A DNA stretch of 5,206 nt, taken from CAMCYM01 sp964405405. Its GTDB lineage: Bacteria; Bacteroidota; Bacteroidia; Flavobacteriales_D; Sanyastnellaceae. Shown piece after piece: positions 1-5,206 of this stretch (position 1 is its first letter; every line of letters begins with the position of its first letter). Made by a program: the position numbers and the translations under genes. The stretch spans positions 1 to 5,206 of the forward strand of contig CAYONT010000099.1 of assembly GCA_964405405.1 (NCBI GenBank), in the 5' to 3' direction. The notes under the pieces were generated by a model. That model ran no database searches. It was not told where the DNA came from and was given only the letters and a program-made list of their open reading frames with translations.

Positions 1-608
1 CTGCGGACGCCGAGTTTGCTGTAGAGATTGCGGGTGTGGGTGTCGGCGGTGTGGATGCTGATGGCGAGACGGGCGGCGATTTCTTTGGCGGTGAGGCCTT
101 CTACCATGCAGCGGAGGAGTTCCAGTTCGCGGGGGCTGAGGGCGATGTCAGAAGCCACGGGCTTGGTGAGGCGGGCGAGGAGCTTCACGACGCTGGCGGC
201 GACGTGCGGTGACATGGGCGAACCGCCGTGGTAAGTCTCGACGATGGCATCGGCGATTTCATCGGGCGTGGAGGTCTTCAGCAGGTAGCCGCAGGCTCCG
301 GCGCTGATGGCCTGGCTGATTTTGGCCTCGTCTTCAAAGACGGTAAGGATGACGACGCGGCAGTCGGGCGCGTGTTGGTGGATGTCTCCGAGGATTTCGA
401 GGCCGCTGCGACCTGGAAGACCGACATCGAGCAGCAGCACCTGGGGCTTTTCATCGCACTGAGCGAGAGCGGCGAGCATGCTTTCGGCATTGGCAAAGGA
501 GCGCGGAGGAGCGAGACCTCGCCGGGGCGTGCAGAGGCGTTCGAGGCTGCGGCGGAAGGCGTCGTGATCTTCGACAAACCAGACGTGGATAGGATCGGTG
601 TCGCTCAT
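1..608 (-). CDS. NarL/FixJ-family response regulator (3' end cut by window edge)
   Basis: This is a cytoplasmic response regulator that would receive phosphate from the kinase encoded just upstream and bind DNA. I translated 202 residues with no stop before the window edge. Residues about 7-125 form a receiver domain: acidic pair E13/D14, phosphoacceptor D61 in VLLLDVGLPGRSG, switch T89 in VVILTVFED, and conserved K111 in GYLLKT. Residues about 155-202 form a LuxR/GerE helix-turn-helix: LSPRELELLRCMVEGLTAKE, then IAARLAISIHTADTHTRNLY and SKLGVR. Family members are usually 205-220 residues, so only a short tail is missing. The ATG start overlaps the kinase stop codon, which implies an operon and coupled translation. 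In the recognition helix the common T-V pair reads T187-A188, a mild variation. Family assignment is secure. The regulated genes are unknown; the divergent peptidase is the obvious candidate. Confidence 0.95.
   Translation of the reverse strand, partial: MSDTDPIHVWFVEDHDAFRRSLERLCTPRRGLAPPRSFANAESMLAALAQCDEKPQVLLLDVGLPGRSGLEILGDIHQHAPDCRVVILTVFEDEAKISQAISAGACGYLLKTSTPDEIADAIVETYHGGSPMSPHVAASVVKLLARLTKPVASDIALSPRELELLRCMVEGLTAKEIAARLAISIHTADTHTRNLYSKLGVR
605..608 (-). other. ATGA stop/start overlap joining kinase and regulator genes
   Basis: On the minus strand the kinase ends ...CTC CCT GAA TGA and the regulator ATG begins one base before that TGA, giving the four-base overlap ATGA. This arrangement typically indicates translational coupling, so the two proteins are probably made in a linked ratio from one mRNA. 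It also fixes the regulator start. Confidence 0.9.
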
Positions 609-2387
609 TCAGGGAGGGTGAGGGTGATGCGGGTGCCGTGGCCAGGCTCGCTTTGAATGTGGAGTTCGCCATGCAGCGTGGCGGCGCGTTCACGCAGATT
701 GGAAAGGCCGTGACCAGTCGATGGGGCTGCGGGATCGAAGCCGATGCCGTCATCGCTAATCTCGATGGTCATTCGGTTGCGATTTCGGCGGGTGTGGAGT
801 CGGACGTGCATGGCGCGGGAGTGCGCGGCGATGTTGTGGAGCACTTCTTTGATGAAGAGATACAGCTCACGCCGGGTCTCGAGGCTGGGGCTGTCGGCGT
901 CGAGCTGGATGTCCAAGTCGATGCCACGCAGCAGGCGGCGGGCGAGCCCCTGCACGACGGCGCTCCACTCCTCGGATCCGCGATCACTGCGGTGGCTGAT
1001 GAGGCGGACCATGTCGCGCATGGAGTCGGCGCTCTCGCGGGCGATGGTTTGGACTTCGACGAGATCGGCACGCATGCTCTGTGGAGTGGCGTCGTCCTGC
1101 GATGCGTAGGCGGAGATGAGGGCAATGCTGCCGAGATTGGAGCCGATTTCGTCATGCAAATCACGGGCGAGGCGTTCGCGGAGGCGCTCGGCATCTCGCT
1201 GGCGCACGCGGCGCTGGTGGATGAGTCCCCAGATGAATCCGCCGATCAGCAAGACGCCGGCGGCGATGCTGCCTTGCACCAGTTGGTCCTGGCTCTTGGC
1301 TCGTAGGGCGGTGAATCGGGCGCTGAGGTCGGCAAGCTCACGCTGGAGAGATTGACGATGCCGAAGCTGGGTGAGCCAGTCTGGCAATGGCAGCAGCGTT
1401 CCCATGTTGGCATTGCCATCCGTGAGTGCGGTGAGGCTGTAAGCAGGATCATCGAGCTGGTCGCTGGCGAAGGCTTTGGCCTTCAGGGCGACGTTCTCAC
1501 CTCCGGCGAAGGCGATGATCTCCGACAGCGCCAGCAGGAAGTCACCTGAGCGCTGCCACAGTGAATAGGTCGTCAGACGAATGGCCCGCACAGGCTGCTT
1601 ACGCAGGGGGAAGCTCACCAGGTTCATGCCTGGGGTGGTAAAGCTGCTGTCTTTGAAGTCGGCAATGACCTTCGCCTCACTGAAGTCCTCGCTGGCAGAG
1701 ACTTCCAGACGAAAGCGCTCCGGGAACCCGTAGGTNNNNNNNNNNNNNNNNNNNNNNNNNNNNNNNNNNNNNNNNNNNNNNNNNNNNNNNNNNNNNNNNN
1801 NNNNNNNNNNNNNNNNNNNNNNNNNNNNNNNNNNNGAGCGCCACGTTCCTTGTGCCAGAGAAGACCATCAACTCAGACAGCGCGAACACTCGCAGCTCAC
1901 TTCTCTGCCAGGGCTTGGTCGCCGTGACACGGATTCGCTGTGCGTGCATGGGCTTGATCTGCACCAACACCGGAAAGCCATCAGGATTGGGAACATCGGC
2001 CGCAGACTCATGAATGATCTGGGATTGGCCCGCAGCATCCGTGACCTCCATCCGATAGCGCAAAGGGAAACCAAAGGAAGTGCCATGGCCATCGTCCTTG
2101 AGCGCAGGCACGGGGATGAGCGCGATCGCATCCACCAAAGGCTTCTCCGGCAGCACCACCTCGACCCACAGGGCCTCGTCATCATCCACCCGGCTGCTTT
2201 GGAAGCCTCTGCGGCTGGACGTGTGCGCCATGCGTGCCTCAGGCAATGTTTTCAGCTCCGCCTCGATGGCTGCCATGCGCTGGCGCATTTGTTCAAGCTC
2301 TGCCCGTGACCAAAACGCCAGATGCTCGGCCCACGGAGCCGTGGACTGGGCGAGCAGGCTGGCTGCGAGCAGGGTGACGATTTTCAC
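605..2387 (-). CDS. Membrane sensor histidine kinase with duplicated extracytoplasmic domain (interrupted by N gap)
   Basis: This is a sensor kinase expected to autophosphorylate and pass phosphate to the adjacent regulator. The preferred start is GTG at 2387, because it gives a compact signal peptide (V/M-KIVTLLAASLLAQSTA, processed near residues 17-20). A short helical, charged stretch (LEQMRQRMAAIEAELKTLP) follows, then two copies of a beta-rich domain (1836-2078 and 1484-1735). A short charged helix then leads to one transmembrane helix (1217-1273, IAAGVLLIGGFIWGLI) with a basic cytoplasmic flank HQRRVRQR. The HisKA_3 box is LARDLHDEIGSNLGSI with the phosphoacceptor His at 1154-1156. HATPase_c shows the N box KEVLHNIAAHS, G1 ISDDGIGFD and G2 GHGLSNLRERA. 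In-frame TTG (2498) and ATG (2453) are alternative starts; none has a convincing ribosome binding site. The frame differs across the 100-N run, but the reading frame on the 3' side stays open up to the Ns, so I treat this as one gene. The ligand is not recognisable. Confidence 0.92.
1484..1735 (-). repeat. Sensor-domain repeat, copy 2 (membrane-proximal)
   Basis: Eighty-four residues lie between the N gap and the membrane-proximal linker, starting TYGFPERFRLEVS and ending LSEIIAFAGGENVAL. They align with copy 1: 7 of the first 13 residues are identical and 14 of the last 25 (WQRS, ALSE, F, G, NVAL). The pattern of alternating beta strands with a central segment on arginine and tryptophan suggests a discoidin or galactose-binding-like beta sandwich; that fold name is an inference. 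The copy continues into a tail with LTDG...LLPLPDWL before the charged helix and membrane segment. Confidence 0.8.
1736..1835. other. Assembly gap (100 N)
   Basis: There are exactly 100 N, a conventional placeholder for a gap of unknown length. Complete kinase codons abut both edges (1836-1838 and 1733-1735), so a single intact gene needs a true gap length divisible by three, which 100 is not. By comparing the two repeat copies, the missing DNA should encode the tail of copy 1 (about 37 residues) and the head of copy 2 (about 32 residues), roughly 200 bases. Confidence 0.97.
1836..2078 (-). repeat. Sensor-domain repeat, copy 1 (membrane-distal)
   Basis: Eighty-one residues start SFGFPLRYRMEVT and end LSELMVFSGTRNVAL, matching copy 2 across the gap. 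The domain's N-terminal strands, ALWVEVVLPEKPLVDAIALI and VPALKDDGHG, lie just before this stretch (to about 2174). The copy ends at the gap with NVAL, the same point where copy 2 runs into its linker. Sequence identity is moderate, so this is an old intragenic domain duplication and not a recent DNA repeat. Confidence 0.8.
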
Positions 2388-2534
2388 AAGCGGATGAGTC
2401 GGAGGACGTTCGGGCTGATGGACCGAAGAGTATCTTGACCTCCAGGCTAGCATCTCCCGATGATCCTGCCCACCTCCCGTATTTTCGTGAGGGGTCAAAT
2501 GGCGCGGTTTGCCTCACGATGAGTCTTTAGAACC
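2388..2534. promoter_or_regulatory. Divergent intergenic region between kinase and metallopeptidase genes
   Basis: About 147 bp separate the GTG of the leftward kinase gene from the ATG of the rightward peptidase gene, so both promoters should lie here (the kinase gene would intrude if it uses ATG 2453 or TTG 2498). A weak rightward sigma70-like candidate is TTGACC (2435-2440), an 18-base spacer and GATGAT (2459-2464); I would not rely on it. No strong leftward promoter is evident. The clearest element is the inverted repeat at 2485-2519. Confidence 0.5.
2485..2519. promoter_or_regulatory. Inverted repeat with 8-bp arms upstream of the peptidase gene
   Basis: TCGTGAGG (2485-2492) is the exact reverse complement of CCTCACGA (2512-2519). 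Inside these arms CAAA (2496-2499) pairs with TTTG (2508-2511), leaving a three-base bulge GGT on the left side and the loop TGGCGCGG. The element ends 15 bases before the peptidase ATG. It could be an operator for a dimeric regulator or a hairpin in the 5' leader that affects translation. No T-tract follows, so it is not an intrinsic terminator. Confidence 0.55.
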
Positions 2535-5206
2535 ATGATAAAGCATTTTACTCCACTCATCGCAGCGCTGGCTGTATGCCTGCTTGTTGGGTTGCTGGTC
2601 TGGCCTTCTGAAGCGCCGATTCGGTCACAGACGGATGTCGTGAAAAAGGTGGCGGTTTCGCCGAAGCCGCCCACGGCTGCACCCGTTCGGGAGCAGGCAA
2701 CTGCTCAGCCTCGTCTGGCATCGGTGACCTCGGGCAGGCTCAAGAGGCCTCTGACGGGGCTTTCGGACTTGAGGCTGCCGGAGCGTGTGGACCGGTTTTG
2801 GCAGAAGCCGGTGGCAGAAACGGCTTTTGAGGAGTTTCGGCGCTGGACGGAGCATTTTGCCGCCTCGGGCGCGGATGTGGAAAAGGGCGTGGAATTGGCT
2901 TTGCAGCGTCGGAGCGAGATGCTGGACCTCATCGACAAGAATCCACGCCGGGCGCTGGAGCTGGCGGTGCCAGAGTCGGTGCGGAAGAGGTTGCCGGCGG
3001 GTGTGGTGGCCTTGCTGGAGCAGCGAATCGAGTCGCGGGGCGATCTGCTGGTGCAGGCGACGACTTCGAGCGATGGCGGCTGCCAAATCTCGCGCACGGC
3101 GACTTTGCGGGATGGGCGGGTGTTTGAGGCGCACACGTTTGGAAGACGTGGGGCGATGCCGACTCGGGACAACATCGCGATCCATGGTGTGGCGTTGGAT
3201 GGGAAACTAGCACTCGCGGATTTGCCGGGGCGTGTGTTGGAGCCGGTGGAGGTGGCGGAATGGATCGCTAATGGCGGGAAGATCGAGGGCGGCCCTGATT
3301 TGATCGGCGATACGAATCAAAGCAGCGTGGGTGATGAAGTGGTGATCGCTTGGGATGACCAGCGCATGACTCGTTACCGGAACGAACGCCAAGCGGTGGC
3401 GGCGATGATTGATGCGGAGAGCGGTGAGCAGTCCGCCGCTCCGGCGAGTGATGGCACGGACTTCGATGGGGTGGTCATGGCGAGCCCTTGGACGGAGGGA
3501 CCGAAGACGCTGCTGTTCATCCGCGTGGATTTTCCGGACTTCCAAGGTCAGGTGGTGAGCGATGCCACGCTGGAGCAGCTCATCGCGGACATGAACACGC
3601 ACTACTCGGACATGTCCTCGGGCAAGACATCGTTTGCGCTGCTGGGACAAGGCTCGGCGATCACACCGACGGTGCGGATGCCGAACAACTCGTCGGCTTA
3701 TGCGAGTCACACGAAGTTCAGCCGCGTGCTGACCGATGCTCGCGCAGCTGCGGCTGCGGCGGGCTACAATTACCTGAACTACACCCACGAAGTCGTCATC
3801 ATGGGTTCGACTCCGGTCGTGCCAGCCACCTCGGGCATGGCAAATGTGGGTGCGCGTGGTGCCTGGGTATACAACGCGCAGTGGAACCTCAAAACCACCG
3901 GGCACGAGCTGGGGCATAACTTTGGCCTTCCGCACTCCGGCGCCTGGGACACGGATGACGGCAGTGTGATCGGCCCGGGCTCAGTTTGGGATTATGGCAA
4001 TGTGTTCGACATGATGGGCGTGGGCAGCGCATCGGCTTCTCTTCGTCACTTCGGCGCGATGCCGAAACAGTTCCTCGACTGGATTCCGATGACCGATGTG
4101 ATCAAAATCACCACGGATAGCAGCACGACCTCGCGCATCCGCGCGATGGACAAGGTGCAGGCGGATGGCAACAAGCGGGCGCTTGCGGTGGATCGTGCAG
4201 GCAGCACAGACGATTACTGGGTGGAGTATCGGCAGCTCTTTGGCACGAGCTTCGGCCTGCGTGATGGCGTGCTGGTGAACTGGGCTAACATCAATGGCGG
4301 CTACCAGCAGCCGCTGCTGCTCGACATGGCTCCAGACACTTTTCAGAAGGACGATGCGGTGCTGCCGATGGGCCAGACCTTCTCTGACACGGCGGCGGGC
4401 ATTCACATCACGCCGGTGGCGCGAGGCACGGACCCCGATGGCGTGGCCTGGATGGATGTGACGGTGAATCGAGGCACGTTTGCGGGCAATGCGAAACCGA
4501 CAGTGACGCTCGACTCCTCCAATCCGAATCCGGCGGTGAACGCTAGCGTGACCTTCACTGCGACCGCGAGTGATCCGAATGGCGACACGCTGGCCTATTT
4601 CTGGGACTGGGGTGATGGCACGACCACGGCGAACAACAGCTCCACCGCGACCAAGAGCTGGAGCACCGCCGGACTCAAAACGGTGCGCTGCATCGTCTCG
4701 GACATGAAGGGCCTCACAACGACCGCACCGCTGCTCGTGCAGGTGGGCAGCAGCAGCACTTTTTTCATTCAAGGCGTGGTGAGCACGACGCTCGGGGTGC
4801 CGATGCAGGGTGTCGTGGTGCGTGCGACACCCACGCAGAGCGCCACGACGGATGGCGATGGCTATTACGCAATCACGGGCCTCGCGGCGGCCAGTTACAC
4901 GCTCACGGCGACCAAGACGGGCGCGAGCTTTGTGACGAGCGGCTTCACGAATCCAGTCACGGTCGGCCCGAGCCAGCAGGGCAAGAACTTCCTGGCACCA
5001 CCTGGGGCGCCGGTCTTCACGACAGGGATGAAGCCCGGCCTCACGGATCAAGGCTCGAACACAGGCGCGATTCCTCTGCCGCTGGCTGATTCGGACACGG
5101 CGGTATCAGCGCTCACCTTGACTGCAGCATCCTCCGATCAAGGCATCATCCCTGACGCCAGCATCACCTTTGGCGGAACCACGACACGCACCATCACGGC
5201 ATCCGC
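2535..5206 (+). CDS. Secreted M11-like (gametolysin-type) zinc metallopeptidase with PKD and beta-domain tail (3' partial)
   Basis: This is a predicted extracytoplasmic zinc endopeptidase; 890 residues are visible and the frame is open at the right edge. ATG 2535 is the first possible start, because an in-frame TGA lies at 2520-2522; no clear Shine-Dalgarno sequence precedes it. Residues 1-27 form a signal peptide (hydrophobic core 7-23, possible cleavage after PSEA). Residues 28-320 are a proline-rich linker, a helical segment (RRSEMLDLIDKNPRRALELA) and a beta-rich stretch, probably a propeptide. The catalytic domain spans about 322-650, with zinc ligands H457, H461, H467 and catalytic E458 in HELGHNFGLPH and a Met-turn FDMMG at 491-495. 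PKD is at about 654-738, a carboxypeptidase-regulatory-like domain at 743-823, and an Ig/cadherin-like start from 824. It is transcribed divergently from the kinase gene. Metzincin assignment is firm, M11 is likely, and the substrate is unknown. Confidence 0.93.
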   Translation, partial: MIKHFTPLIAALAVCLLVGLLVWPSEAPIRSQTDVVKKVAVSPKPPTAAPVREQATAQPRLASVTSGRLKRPLTGLSDLRLPERVDRFWQKPVAETAFEEFRRWTEHFAASGADVEKGVELALQRRSEMLDLIDKNPRRALELAVPESVRKRLPAGVVALLEQRIESRGDLLVQATTSSDGGCQISRTATLRDGRVFEAHTFGRRGAMPTRDNIAIHGVALDGKLALADLPGRVLEPVEVAEWIANGGKIEGGPDLIGDTNQSSVGDEVVIAWDDQRMTRYRNERQAVAAMIDAESGEQSAAPASDGTDFDGVVMASPWTEGPKTLLFIRVDFPDFQGQVVSDATLEQLIADMNTHYSDMSSGKTSFALLGQGSAITPTVRMPNNSSAYASHTKFSRVLTDARAAAAAAGYNYLNYTHEVVIMGSTPVVPATSGMANVGARGAWVYNAQWNLKTTGHELGHNFGLPHSGAWDTDDGSVIGPGSVWDYGNVFDMMGVGSASASLRHFGAMPKQFLDWIPMTDVIKITTDSSTTSRIRAMDKVQADGNKRALAVDRAGSTDDYWVEYRQLFGTSFGLRDGVLVNWANINGGYQQPLLLDMAPDTFQKDDAVLPMGQTFSDTAAGIHITPVARGTDPDGVAWMDVTVNRGTFAGNAKPTVTLDSSNPNPAVNASVTFTATASDPNGDTLAYFWDWGDGTTTANNSSTATKSWSTAGLKTVRCIVSDMKGLTTTAPLLVQVGSSSTFFIQGVVSTTLGVPMQGVVVRATPTQSATTDGDGYYAITGLAAASYTLTATKTGASFVTSGFTNPVTVGPSQQGKNFLAPPGAPVFTTGMKPGLTDQGSNTGAIPLPLADSDTAVSALTLTAASSDQGIIPDASITFGGTTTRTITAS
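3498..4484 (+). other. M11-like metzincin catalytic domain
   Basis: Residues about 322-650 start with GPKTLLFIRVDFPDF, a first-strand motif typical of M11-like peptidases. The helix TTGHELGHNFGLPHSGAW supplies the HExxHxxGxxH zinc site (H457, E458, H461, H467). It is followed by DYGNVFDMMGVG, where M493/M494 give the metzincin Met-turn, and by LRHFGAMPKQFLDWIP, matching the His...Lys...Trp segment that M11 proteins carry after the Met-turn. All key residues are present, so the enzyme should be active once matured. M12-like families are a less likely alternative. Confidence 0.88.
4494..4748 (+). other. PKD domain
   Basis: Residues about 654-738 run from KPTVTLDSSNPNP to LLVQVG. The diagnostic PKD core is FTATASDPNGDTLAYFWDWG with W690-D691-W692-G693-D694-G695, followed by the TAGLKTVRCIVSD strand. 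PKD domains are extracellular Ig-like modules, often next to catalytic domains in secreted bacterial proteases and glycan hydrolases, where they mediate substrate or surface binding or act as spacers. Confidence 0.92.
4761..5003 (+). other. Carboxypeptidase-regulatory-like (CarboxypepD_reg) domain
   Basis: Residues about 743-823 show the standard pattern: IQGVVSTTLGVPMQGVVVRA, then the turn ATTDGDGYYAITGLAAASYT and a closing strand LTATKTGASFV. This is a small transthyretin-like beta sandwich common in secreted Bacteroidota and PVC-group proteins. It has no catalytic role and is probably a stabilising or spacer module. Confidence 0.87.
5004..5206 (+). other. Start of an Ig/cadherin-like beta repeat (cut by window edge)
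   Basis: From residue 824 the protein reads APVFTTGMKPGLTDQGSNTG, then IPLPLADSDTAVSALTLTAA and SSDQGIIPDASITFGGTTTR. This resembles the long secreted-protein repeats in which a conserved D-x-D/E strand is followed by a segment like SSDxxxIPxxxIxFGGxxxxRT. Such repeats often occur in tandem, so several copies and a C-terminal sorting or anchoring domain may follow beyond the window. The assignment rests on pattern only. Confidence 0.6.

Noticed and set aside
228..656. 142-codon plus-strand open frame opposite the response regulator
   Set aside because: The minus-strand frame shows a complete receiver domain with D61, T89 and K111; the plus-strand frame is a shadow.
638..1306. 222-codon plus-strand open frame opposite the kinase core
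   Set aside because: The minus strand here encodes the HisKA_3 and HATPase_c motifs; the plus-strand translation is a shadow of that coding sequence.
605..1627. Kinase as a separate 340-residue protein starting at Met 1627
   Set aside because: The frame stays open upstream to the N gap and encodes sensor repeat copy 2, so this Met is internal.
1677..1735. Reading the upstream kinase frame straight through the 100 N to a stop at 1677
   Set aside because: The N count is a placeholder. The resulting residues match nothing, whereas the other frame continues the repeat and kinase.
2519..2530. Mini-ORF ATG AGT CTT TAG ending four bases before the peptidase ATG
   Set aside because: It has only three sense codons and no ribosome binding site; expected by chance. 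It overlaps the palindrome by a single base, and no leader function can be supported.
2574..2585. LAVC as a lipoprotein lipobox in the peptidase signal sequence
   Set aside because: Val at -1 is unfavourable and the hydrophobic core continues past the Cys; a signal peptidase I site after PSEA fits better.
3207..3935. 242-codon open frame on the minus strand opposite the peptidase domain
   Set aside because: Low-complexity Arg/His-rich translation opposite a convincing catalytic domain; a shadow frame.
3981..5051. 356-codon open frame on the minus strand opposite the peptidase tail
   Set aside because: It is an antisense shadow of a GC-rich gene: its composition is dominated by Arg, His and Ala, it has no recognisable domain, and the plus-strand frame carries clear PKD and peptidase motifs.

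Overview
The window is GC-rich, densely coding bacterial DNA. It most resembles an accessory region of a member of the Planctomycetota/Verrucomicrobiota/Chlamydiota (PVC) group, probably Verrucomicrobiota (Prosthecobacter-like). This placement is an inference from gene style: a histidine kinase with duplicated extracytoplasmic beta-rich domains, a large modular secreted metallopeptidase, and starts without clear Shine-Dalgarno sequences. No RNA gene, mobile element or CRISPR array is visible.

Left part (1-2387, minus strand): a two-component pair transcribed leftward. The sensor histidine kinase comes first. It has a signal peptide, two copies of an extracytoplasmic beta-rich domain, one transmembrane helix, a HisKA_3 dimerisation/phosphoacceptor domain and a HATPase_c domain. 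It overlaps its NarL/FixJ-type response regulator by the four bases ATGA. The regulator is cut by the left edge only a few residues short of its expected end. A run of exactly 100 N (1736-1835) falls inside the kinase, between the two sensory repeats. It is a scaffold placeholder, so the apparent frame break there is not biological.

Middle (2388-2534): a divergent intergenic region of about 150 bp. It holds an imperfect inverted repeat with 8-bp arms (2485-2519) just upstream of the rightward gene, and only weak promoter-like sequence.

Right part (2535-5206, plus strand): one open reading frame that runs off the right edge. It encodes a secreted or surface zinc metallopeptidase of gametolysin (M11-like) metzincin type. 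The order is signal peptide, long N-terminal region (probably a propeptide), catalytic domain with HELGHNFGLPH and a Met-turn, PKD domain, carboxypeptidase-regulatory-like domain, and the start of an Ig/cadherin-like domain.

The divergent layout suggests, but does not prove, that the two-component system senses an extracellular or periplasmic ligand through its duplicated domain and controls the neighbouring secreted peptidase, perhaps through the intergenic inverted repeat. The most notable items are the duplicated sensor domain around the assembly gap, the palindrome in the divergent promoter region, and the modular M11-like peptidase.
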